Source of the DNA: Lachnospiraceae bacterium
GTDB taxonomy: Bacteria > Bacillota > Clostridia > Lachnospirales > Lachnospiraceae
Reading direction: 5' to 3'
Assembly: GCA_017476305.1 (NCBI GenBank)
Contig: JAFVAA010000463.1
Location: forward strand, 1 to 5,596
DNA length: 5,596 nt
This document shows positions 1 through 5,587 of this stretch, piece after piece. The position numbers were made by a program, and so were the translations under genes. The notes under the pieces are model-generated. The model was not told where the DNA came from. It searched no databases and worked only from the letters and a program-made list of their open reading frames with translations. The number at the start of each line of letters is the position of its first letter. Within the stretch, counting starts at the first letter, position 1.

Positions 1-1
1 G

Positions 2-1450
2 GATAGTCGGTTTGAATTACATTGCCAGACACACTTTAGTATCGGGAAAAGTATCATTGATCCTAACAGGTTGCCAGAGGTGGCAGCAGGAAAAGGACTT
101 GCCGGGATTGCAGTCACAGATTATTTTAATGTTGACGGGTGGATAGAAGCGTACTATATGATGCAGCATTGTACGGATAAAAATATGAGGCTGATATATG
201 GTGCTGTTATTTGTATACGGGACGATATAAATAAGGCTGGTAAGGAGAAATTCTTTGATTATTATGCAACAGTTCTTGTAAAAAACGACATTGGCAGAAG
301 GAATTTATTTAGAATACTTTCCATGAAAGCGACTAAATATGCTGGTCGAGATATTGAAAATGGCTGGATCTATCTTAGCGATCTGGATAAATGCAGGGAA
401 GGTTTATTGGTAGGCTGGAACTGTGACAATGCATATCTTCATCAGGACTATGGCGAGGATGAGAAAAAACGGAACCGAAAAAAATTAGAACAGGCAAAGG
501 ACATTTTTGATTATTATGAGATTGCACCATTCTCTTATCACCCGCTTTTTCCGATAGAACTTACCGGGAGCAAGGACATGACAGAATGGGTTATGGAATT
601 TGCCGAAAAGCATAACAGGCCATTGATTGCGGTATCTGCTGCAAAGTACCTTGACCGTGAGGAAAATACTGAGTGGAAAATGCTCCAGGATTACAGTTAT
701 CACGATGGGGAAACAGGCTGTCTGGAACAGGATGTGACGGCACATTTAAGAAGTGCCGGAGAAATGATGGAGCTTTTCTCATTTCTTGGAAATAAAAAGG
801 CAAGGGAGATCGTTATTGACAATCCAAAGATGCTTGTGGAACAGATTGAATTGCATGAGCCATTTGTGAATGACCGTATTTATCCGGTTGCAGATGGAGG
901 CAGCCAAAAACTCCGTGCTATTGTGTTCTCAAATGCAAAAAAAATGTATGGGGAGATTCTTCCGGCGGAGGTATCGGTACGGATAGAAAAAGAGCTGTCC
1001 GGAATTTGTGAGGCAGGGCATGATCCGATTTTTCTGTTCGTGAAAGAACTCATGGAAAAAGCCGGAATACTGGATGAACCGCATGGTTTCCGTGGCAGCA
1101 GTAATAATAGTTTTGTGGCATATTTGTGTGGCATTACCACATTGAATCCATTAAAACCTCATTACCGGTGCGTGGAATGCCAATATTCCGATTTTGAAAC
1201 GGATGCCTTAGATGCAGCAATCGGTTACAGGCTTCCGAACAAAAGTTGTCCGGTGTGTGGCACAGAATTGATCAAAGATGGATTTAGCCTTCCCTACAAG
1301 TTTTTTCTCGGCATGGATGGAGGTAAAGTGCCGGATTTTGATCTGAATGTACGTCCTTCCGTGCAAAAGGAGGTTTGGAATATGATGCCTATGCGGATGA
1401 GTTGGCGGGCTGTGTCGGAGGATATGGGCTGCATCCTGGAAAAATGCTGA
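2..1450 (+). CDS. PolC-like DNA polymerase III alpha subunit, N-terminal part; runs off left edge, frameshifted at its 3' end
   Basis: Related to the Gram-positive replicative polymerase PolC, which copies DNA from dNTPs. The reading frame is open from base 2, and PolC/PHP homology (ELHCQTH, bases 14-34) lies upstream of the TTG at 71, so 71 is not the real start. Order seen: PHP half 1 (14-220), PHP half 2 (about 260-830), linker with AFSFLG-like and IEKEL motifs, a GFRGSSNNSFVAY segment (about 1085-1125), a Cys4 zinc-ribbon (Cys codons at 1169, 1178, 1247, 1256), and the palm motif PDFDLN (1331-1348) keeping both aspartates of PolC PDIDLN. The proofreading exonuclease that interrupts PHP in PolC is absent. 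Several PHP metal ligands are changed. After about 1371 the frame no longer encodes PolC, so the last 25 or so residues are out-of-frame sequence. Family assignment is firm; the gene is very probably broken. Confidence 0.85.
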   Translation, partial: DSRFELHCQTHFSIGKSIIDPNRLPEVAAGKGLAGIAVTDYFNVDGWIEAYYMMQHCTDKNMRLIYGAVICIRDDINKAGKEKFFDYYATVLVKNDIGRRNLFRILSMKATKYAGRDIENGWIYLSDLDKCREGLLVGWNCDNAYLHQDYGEDEKKRNRKKLEQAKDIFDYYEIAPFSYHPLFPIELTGSKDMTEWVMEFAEKHNRPLIAVSAAKYLDREENTEWKMLQDYSYHDGETGCLEQDVTAHLRSAGEMMELFSFLGNKKAREIVIDNPKMLVEQIELHEPFVNDRIYPVADGGSQKLRAIVFSNAKKMYGEILPAEVSVRIEKELSGICEAGHDPIFLFVKELMEKAGILDEPHGFRGSSNNSFVAYLCGITTLNPLKPHYRCVECQYSDFETDALDAAIGYRLPNKSCPVCGTELIKDGFSLPYKFFLGMDGGKVPDFDLNVRPSVQKEVWNMMPMRMSWRAVSEDMGCILEKC

Positions 1451-1695
1451 TATTTCCCAAAAACATGGGAGAAGTAACGGAACATCTTCCCTTGCGGTTG
1501 ATGGGCGGGGATGTTACAACGGGCATAGACTTTCATCAGATAGACGGTCTGCTGTATGGCATTGATATTCTTGCCTTGGATCTGCTGGAATTACTATACG
1601 GATTAGAAAAGAGGACAGGCTGCCCGGTCAGTGAAATTGACTTTGCCGGCAGATCAGTCCTGAAGGATATTCCGAAAGATCGGGATGGATGGTAA
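1375..1695 (+). pseudogene. PolC-like polymerase, palm fragment in a shifted frame
   Basis: This open stretch continues the PolC homology in the frame one base back from the upstream part. It carries ADELAGCVGGYGLHPG (compare PolC LAAGCTG...TGQHPGG), a PKNM segment, and IDFHQIDGLLYGIDIL (compare DFHSIHDNLLKLDIL), which includes the third palm aspartate. In PolC about 60 residues separate PDIDLN from LAAGC; here only about 23 do, so roughly 40 residues appear to be missing at the frame change near 1371. The nominal TTG start at 1375 is only 2 bases from an AAGGAGG string (1366-1372), too close for efficient initiation. It ends at TAA 1693-1695. I read it as a remnant, not a separate gene. Confidence 0.75.
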
Positions 1696-1774
1696 GACTG
1701 CTTACCGGATTGCAGAAGATGTACGCAAGGGAAAAGCCGGATAGGATAGCTGGCTGGACAAATGGGGGCAGATA
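1685..1774 (+). pseudogene. PolC-like polymerase, short fragment ending in an in-frame TAG
   Basis: The frame returns to that of the first PolC segment. From 1685 it reads MDGKTAYRIAEDVRKGKAG, matching PolC LAFKIMESVRKGKG, then meets TAG at 1742-1744. It stays in the same frame through DSWLDKWGQI to the LRKHDIPEWYIDSC of the next open reading frame, which matches PolC MRKHDVPEWYIDSC. Compared with PolC, about 100 residues are missing between the preceding fragment and this one. The stop codon is a third lesion. Confidence 0.7.
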
Positions 1775-2329
1775 TTGAGAAAACATGATATTCCGGAATG
1801 GTATATTGATTCATGCAGAAAGATCAGGTTTCTATTTCCACGGGGACACTGCATCACTTATGCACAGTTGTACTGGCAGCTTTTGTACTATAAAGCAAAT
1901 TCCACGGAGGATTTCTATCAATGCTATTTTGAGATATATGCAGATAATGAGGATAAAGAAATCATCGCCGGAGGCATGACGGAAAAGGAAAAAGCAGACC
2001 GGGTGGCAGAATATATAGGGGAAATATCAGATTACGAATACTATGACAGCGATTGGACAGAAATCTTTCTGAAGGGGAAAGGGGATTGTATGGCAAGCCG
2101 CTATGCGATGGAAATACTGTGCAGGTATATAGATGTAAAAGCACAGGGATGTGGTGGCTTGAATGAACACGGAAAGACAGTGGTAAAAGCGGATGGGAAG
2201 TATTACATCTATACGACAGGGTTCAATGAACCACGTCCCAGGAGTTACATGGTGTCTGAAACGACTTATAGCTATCTGGCAGAACATGCAAAGGAAATGG
2301 GAATCTGGATGGGATATTTTGAAGGATAA
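1775..2329 (+). CDS. PolC C-terminal fragment joined to a transglutaminase-like domain
   Basis: Residues 1-67 (from TTG 1775) continue PolC: RKHDIPEWYIDSC, FPRGHCITYA (PolC FPKAHAAAYV) and CYFEIYAD (PolC SYFTVRAD). From about residue 75 the protein instead resembles a transglutaminase-like cysteine protease core: GKGDCMASRYAMEIL gives the nucleophile Cys105, and NEHGKTVVKADGKYY gives His132 followed by the usual strand. The third catalytic residue, normally Asp in a VDxTW-like motif, is not seen; the sequence reads YIYTTGF. No signal peptide or membrane segment is visible. Translation could start at TTG 1775 or at ATG 1976 (Met68). A GGAGG lies only one base before ATG 1976, which is too close. 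The substrate is unknown and Cys/His activity is unproven. It sits at the 3' end of the broken polymerase block, just before a terminator. Confidence 0.6.
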   Translation: MRKHDIPEWYIDSCRKIRFLFPRGHCITYAQLYWQLLYYKANSTEDFYQCYFEIYADNEDKEIIAGGMTEKEKADRVAEYIGEISDYEYYDSDWTEIFLKGKGDCMASRYAMEILCRYIDVKAQGCGGLNEHGKTVVKADGKYYIYTTGFNEPRPRSYMVSETTYSYLAEHAKEMGIWMGYFEG

Positions 2330-2335
2330 GGATTG

Positions 2336-2373
2336 AAAAGAGGGTTTTCGGGAACGACCGGAGATCCTTTTTT
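2336..2373 (+). terminator. Rho-independent terminator after the PolC/transglutaminase block
   Basis: The left arm 2336-2351 (starting AAAAGAGG and ending CGG) pairs fully, with several G-U pairs, with 2358-2373 (CCG to CCTTTTTT) around the six-base loop GAACGA. The last pairs are A-U with a run of six T. It starts 7 bases after the TAA at 2327-2329, as expected for an intrinsic terminator. The A-run on the left also gives some terminator potential from the minus strand. Confidence 0.8.
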
Positions 2374-2438
2374 ATTCGTTGTCTTGAATAAATGGGCAAA
2401 AAATTCAAAAAATATCCCCAAAAATCTTTAGTAAGTCC

Positions 2439-2467
2439 TTTTTATGACACAGCATTTCGTGTATAAT
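2439..2467 (+). promoter_or_regulatory. Promoter of the WYL-nuclease-hsdM-yhcG operon
   Basis: A perfect TATAAT lies at 2462-2467. The hexamer 17 bp upstream (2439-2444, TTTTTA) is a weak -35, and no TGn extension is present, so the promoter may depend on context or an activator. A start near 2474 would fall inside the palindrome described next. It lies between the terminator at 2373 and the first operon gene at 2519. Confidence 0.6.
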
Positions 2468-2470
2468 AGA

Positions 2471-2489
2471 CATAGTTTGGGAAACTATG
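2471..2489. promoter_or_regulatory. Palindromic operator candidate
   Basis: CATAGTTT-GGG-AAACTATG is a perfect 8-bp inverted repeat with a 3-bp centre, four bases after the -10 hexamer and covering the probable transcription start. A dimeric repressor here would block RNA polymerase. The adjacent gene encodes a winged-helix protein of the WYL family, members of which often control their own defence operons, so autoregulation is a reasonable inference. In RNA the same sequence could form a small hairpin in the 5' leader. Confidence 0.55.
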
Positions 2490-2518
2490 CCCGTAAATGA
2501 GTTGGAGGATAGAGCGAT

Positions 2519-2899
2519 ATGGCACGGAAAAGCAAGCAGAAGATGAAACTGCTATACCTTGTAAAGATTTTTTTGGAAGAAACAGACGATGATCACAGGC
2601 TCACAACTCCGCAGATCATAGACCGTCTGGATTCGTATGGGATAGATGCAGGGAGGAAAAGCCTGTATGACGATTATGAGGCACTTCGTACCTTTGGACT
2701 GGACATTATTAAGACACAGGATGTTGCTATGCTACCGGAGGATGAAGATCACTTTACGGCATTGGTGGATGTGGTAGTGAGCGACCAGTTCTATGGATGG
2801 CTTATGAGTTTTGGTAATAATCTGGAGATCATTTCGCCGGATTGGGCACGGGAGAGGATTGCAGAACTGGCGGGGGAAATAAAAGGGATGTATGGATAG
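2519..2899 (+). CDS. WYL-family transcriptional regulator lacking the WYL core (wHTH + C-terminal extension only)
   Basis: Probable DNA-binding regulator of the downstream restriction/defence genes. Residues 8-66 are the winged helix-turn-helix typical of WYL proteins (KLLYLVKIFLEE, TTPQIIDRL, GRKSLYDDYEALRTFGLDI). Residues about 72-126 match the C-terminal end of the same family (DHFTALVDVVVSDQFYGWL, GNNLEIISPDW). The central part, including the WYL motif region, is absent: typical members are about 300-330 residues and this is 126. The join lies around residues 66-72 and is in frame. ATG 2519 has GGAGG at 2504-2508, 10 bases upstream. It is the first gene after the promoter and palindrome. 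It could be a functional minimal DNA-binding protein that no longer senses a ligand, or the result of an internal deletion. Confidence 0.8.
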   Translation: MARKSKQKMKLLYLVKIFLEETDDDHRLTTPQIIDRLDSYGIDAGRKSLYDDYEALRTFGLDIIKTQDVAMLPEDEDHFTALVDVVVSDQFYGWLMSFGNNLEIISPDWARERIAELAGEIKGMYG

Positions 2900-2949
2900 A
2901 AATACATAAAAAATCGCTATGAGAAAAAGACTGGTAGAGGAAAAGACCT

Positions 2950-3543
2950 ATGAAAAAAGGTGTGATAAAGAAAATAGACGAGTGTATTAAGACAGTCTGG
3001 ATCAATGAGATGTGCAGGGAATATGGAGAAGGACATCTTCTTTTGGAGCGTAGCGTACAATGCAGCCTGTACCATCATCTGAGGAATGGACTTGATCCTC
3101 TCTTAAAGGAGAACCGCTTACATCTATACCCGGAATATAAATCCAATATTCAGGGGAAAAACTACTTTGCTGATCTGGCAGTCTGTGAGACGGATCTGGA
3201 AAGGGAAGATTACCACTTGCATGACCGTGTGACAGACATTTTGGCAATCATAGAGATCAAATACGGCGGCACGGTGGATTATGGAAGAACGGATCTTCCG
3301 AAAATGAAAATGTATGCGAAAAGTTTAGGATATGACTGTCAGTATTATTTTGCTTTTATTGATGAAAGGACGGAGTATCTGAGCCTCCCCTTGCTGGATG
3401 GCAGAAGCCGGAACCACCCAGCAAAGGGATGTTTTACAGAATTGAATGCCGGGTACATAGATGGTACGATGTGGTTCGAGGTCAATTCTTATAATGGGCT
3501 GAACTGCCAGAGGATGCGACAGGAATGTATTTTTGAGTGGTAG
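2950..3543 (+). CDS. Predicted PD-(D/E)xK-like nuclease of a restriction/defence operon
   Basis: I do not recognise a named family, but the layout fits a PD-(D/E)xK endonuclease fold: a helix with acidic and polar residues (LLERSVQCSLYHHL, residues 31-44), then PEYK and a strand with FADLAV (Asp75), then LAIIEIKYGG with Glu102-x-Lys104, which would form the D...ExK active site. Later parts (YYFAFID, residues 132-138) look like a core strand. There is no signal peptide or membrane segment. ATG 2950 has AGAGG at 2936-2940. The stop at 3541-3543 overlaps the hsdM start by 11 bp, so the two are translationally coupled. A nuclease in front of a methylase suggests the DNA-cutting part of a restriction system, or a remnant of one. 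The active-site assignment rests on motif reading only. Confidence 0.55.
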   Translation: MKKGVIKKIDECIKTVWINEMCREYGEGHLLLERSVQCSLYHHLRNGLDPLLKENRLHLYPEYKSNIQGKNYFADLAVCETDLEREDYHLHDRVTDILAIIEIKYGGTVDYGRTDLPKMKMYAKSLGYDCQYYFAFIDERTEYLSLPLLDGRSRNHPAKGCFTELNAGYIDGTMWFEVNSYNGLNCQRMRQECIFEW

Positions 3544-4783
3544 CTTTTTTGATAATATGAAAAAGAACGATGAGGAGTCGGCAAAGGGCAGTCAGTCTGA
3601 AAGCAGTTTTGATGGTCTGTTTGACGATTTTGACGTGAACAGCAATAAATTGGGAAGTACAGTAGCAAAGAGAAATGAAAGGCTTTGCAAACTGCTTGAC
3701 GGAATCGCCTCCATGAATCTTGGTTCTGTGAAAGAGCATGATATTGATGCGTTTGGGGATGCCTATGAGTATCTGATGACCATGTATGCCTCCAATGCAG
3801 GAAAGTCCGGAGGTGAATTTTTTACGCCGGCAGATGTATCAGAACTGCTTACCAGACTTGGGACAGTAGGGAAGAAAACAATCAACAAAGTGTACGATCC
3901 AGCATGTGGTTCTGGTTCTCTGCTCTTAAAGGCAGAGAAGATTCTTGGGAAGGATGCGATCATATCCGGCTTTTTCGGACAGGAGATCAATATTACTACA
4001 TACAACCTTTGCCGTATCAATATGTTTCTTCACGATATTGGCTTTGATAAATTTGATGTCGCCTGTGAAGATACGCTGACGGGTCCGCAGCATTGGGACG
4101 ATGAACCGTTTGAACTGATTGTTTCAAATCCTCCGTATTCAATTAAGTGGGCAGGAGATGAAAATCCGCTTTTGATCAATGATCCACGATTTGCACCGGC
4201 AGGAGTTTTAGCACCAAAAAGTAAGGCAGATCTGGCTTTTATCATGCACTCTCTTTCGTGGCTTGCGGCAAACGGAACGGCTGCGATCGTATGTTTTCCG
4301 GGAATCATGTACCGGGGCGGGGCAGAGCAGAAGATCCGAAAATATTTGATTGATAATAACTTTGTAGACTGTGTGGTACAGCTTCCGGGCAATCTGTTTT
4401 TTGGAACTTCCATAGCCACTTGCATTATGGTCTTGAAAAAGGGGAAAGAAGATAATAAGATCCTGTTCATTGATGCAGGAGAGGAATGCATCAAGGTCAC
4501 AAATAATAACCGGCTGACAGAGGAAAATATCAGTCGGATTGTGGATGTGTTTGCAGAGAGGAAAGAGGAAGAATATTTTTCAAGACTTGTGCCGTATGAT
4601 GAAGTGAAAGAGCAGGGATACAATCTGTCAGTCAGCACTTATGTTGAAAAGAAAGACACAAGGGAAAAGATAGATATAGTCAAGCTGAATGCGGAGATTA
4701 AGGATATTGTTGCCAGGGAGCAGGTCTTGCGTGATGAGATTGACAAGATTATTGCAGAGATCGAGGGAGGACAGAGTGTATGA
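3533..4783 (+). CDS. hsdM: Type I restriction-modification methylase subunit HsdM, N-terminally short
   Basis: N6-adenine DNA methyltransferase: transfers a methyl group from S-adenosylmethionine to adenine in a target chosen by HsdS. Visible motifs are GGEFFTP (residues 93-99), the SAM-binding motif I DPACGSGSLLL (122-132), GQEIN (149-153), catalytic motif IV NPPY (199-202), and the highly conserved KSKADLAFIMHSL and PGIMYRGGAEQKIRKYL blocks. The C-terminus ends in a helical region (380-410). Typical HsdM is about 500 residues or more; here 416, and the helical N-terminal domain that normally precedes FDVNSNKLGS is missing. The TTG start at 3533 is chosen because AGGAA lies 9 bases upstream and the frame is closed by TGA at 3500-3502. 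ATG 3557 is an alternative but lacks a ribosome binding site. The catalytic core looks intact; the loss may affect complex assembly. No hsdS is in view. Confidence 0.9.
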   Translation: MSGSFFDNMKKNDEESAKGSQSESSFDGLFDDFDVNSNKLGSTVAKRNERLCKLLDGIASMNLGSVKEHDIDAFGDAYEYLMTMYASNAGKSGGEFFTPADVSELLTRLGTVGKKTINKVYDPACGSGSLLLKAEKILGKDAIISGFFGQEINITTYNLCRINMFLHDIGFDKFDVACEDTLTGPQHWDDEPFELIVSNPPYSIKWAGDENPLLINDPRFAPAGVLAPKSKADLAFIMHSLSWLAANGTAAIVCFPGIMYRGGAEQKIRKYLIDNNFVDCVVQLPGNLFFGTSIATCIMVLKKGKEDNKILFIDAGEECIKVTNNNRLTEENISRIVDVFAERKEEEYFSRLVPYDEVKEQGYNLSVSTYVEKKDTREKIDIVKLNAEIKDIVAREQVLRDEIDKIIAEIEGGQSV

Positions 4784-5526
4784 GCAGTTTGATAAAAAAA
4801 GATGATAAATACAGAAGATGGATAGAAGATGTTTCCAAACGTTTTCGCCAGGGACAGCTAAAGGCTGCAGTGAAAGTAAATGATGAAATGCTGCGTTTTT
4901 ACTATTCTGTCGGACGTGATATATCTTTGATGATAAAGGATGCAAAATATGGATCGGGTTTTTATAAGGCAGTAAGTAGTGATCTGATGGAGACATTTCC
5001 TGATGTTCATTCCTTTTCTGTTACAAACTTAAAATATATGAGATATTTTTTTGAATTATACAATGGTCTATTGGAAGATTTTTCTAAAAATCAAAATCGT
5101 CAACAAGTTGCTGATGATTTTGGAAACGATGTTATTTTTAATATTCCATGGGGACATCAGATGATTTTAATTAGTAAGTGTAAAAACAATCCGGAAAAAG
5201 CACTGTTTTATGTAAAGAAAACTATAGAAAACAATTGGTCAAGGGCGGTTCTGTTGAATTTTTTGGATACGAATTTGTATGAGAGACAGGGAAAGGCAGT
5301 TACGAATTTTTCTAAAACACTTCCGGCTACAGAAAGTGATTTGGCACAGGAAATGACAAAAGATCCATATAATTTTGATTTTTTAACCATTCGTGAAAAA
5401 CATGATGAAAAAGAGTTAAAAGACGCATTGATGGATAATATCACAAAATTTTTGCTGTTATACGAACCCTTAGTTTATACGAACTTTTCAGGAGAAACAC
5501 CGCATATTTACAGTATTTCTTCCTGA
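4780..5526 (+). CDS. YhcG/DUF1016-family protein, truncated before its PD-(D/E)xK nuclease core
   Basis: YhcG proteins combine an N-terminal helical DUF1016 domain with a C-terminal PD-(D/E)xK nuclease and are often found in type I restriction loci. Residues about 11-155 fit the N-terminal domain (NDEMLRFYYSVGRDIS, SVTNLKYMRYFFELY, IPWGHQMILISKCK). Residues 160-226 enter the C-terminal domain (NFLDTNLYERQGKA, LTIREKHDEKELKDAL, DNITKFLL). The family normally continues ELGxGF... and then the catalytic D and ExK strands; here homology stops at residue 226 and is replaced by a short unrelated tail to residue 248, so no nuclease active site is present. The usual length is about 340-380. ATG 4780 overlaps the hsdM stop (ATGA), with GGGAGG at 4765-4770. 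From about 5040 GC falls to about 31%, against about 47-60% in sampled stretches of hsdM. Confidence 0.85.
   Translation: MSSLIKKDDKYRRWIEDVSKRFRQGQLKAAVKVNDEMLRFYYSVGRDISLMIKDAKYGSGFYKAVSSDLMETFPDVHSFSVTNLKYMRYFFELYNGLLEDFSKNQNRQQVADDFGNDVIFNIPWGHQMILISKCKNNPEKALFYVKKTIENNWSRAVLLNFLDTNLYERQGKAVTNFSKTLPATESDLAQEMTKDPYNFDFLTIREKHDEKELKDALMDNITKFLLLYEPLVYTNFSGETPHIYSISS
5458..5497 (+). repeat. Direct repeat, two copies of TTATACGAAC
   Basis: TTATACGAAC occurs at 5458-5467 and again at 5475-5484, 17 bp apart start to start. The second copy is part of a longer unit (5474-5497) that is repeated in inverted orientation further right. The first copy sits exactly where the YhcG homology ends, which suggests a recombination junction. 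Confidence 0.7.
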
Positions 5527-5541
5527 GAAAGTTCGTATAAA
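5474..5541. repeat. Long inverted repeat / hairpin at the end of the yhcG-like gene
   Basis: The arm 5474-5487 (TTTATACGAACTTT) is a perfect inverted match to 5528-5541. Pairing continues inwards with TCAGGA (5488-5493 against 5521-5526) and GAAA (5494-5497 against TTTC 5516-5519) after single-base bulges, giving 24 paired bases around an 18-base loop. It spans the yhcG-like stop codon at 5524-5526. No T-run follows, so it is a poor intrinsic terminator. A recombinase site pair or mobile-element end is more likely. The TTCGTATA core also occurs in the arms of loxP, a resemblance only. Confidence 0.75.
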
Positions 5542-5587
5542 ATTATTCAGATATAGTGTATCATCTTATGTGTGAAAAATCAAATTT

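Noticed and set aside
1361..1385. Possible programmed -1 frameshift, with an AAAAGGAGG string just before the change of frame in the PolC-like gene.
   Set aside because: The codons at the site (CAA AAG GAG) do not form a slippery heptamer, about 40 residues of PolC are missing at the same place, and further lesions follow downstream. Gene decay explains it better.
1742..1744. TAG read through as a recoded amino acid in the PolC-like frame.
   Set aside because: No recoding element is visible, other stops in the window behave normally, and the gene is already frameshifted twice.
1785..1979. 64-codon plus-strand frame overlapping the PolC/transglutaminase gene.
   Set aside because: The PolC-like protein sequence is in the other frame over the same bases, and this one has no domain features.
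2919..2990. Short plus-strand open frame starting MRKRLVEEK between the regulator and the nuclease.
   Set aside because: Only 23 codons, no clear ribosome binding site, and it overlaps the nuclease start in another frame. No family was recognised.
4030..4638. A 202-codon open frame on the minus strand inside hsdM.
   Set aside because: It lies wholly opposite the highly conserved methylase core and has no recognisable motifs, so it is a coding shadow.
5474..5541. The hairpin as a standard intrinsic terminator of the operon.
   Set aside because: The stem is long and AT-rich at its base, but the bases after it (AATTATTCAG) give no T-run. It also overlaps the stop codon, and its core is repeated upstream, which fits a recombination site better.
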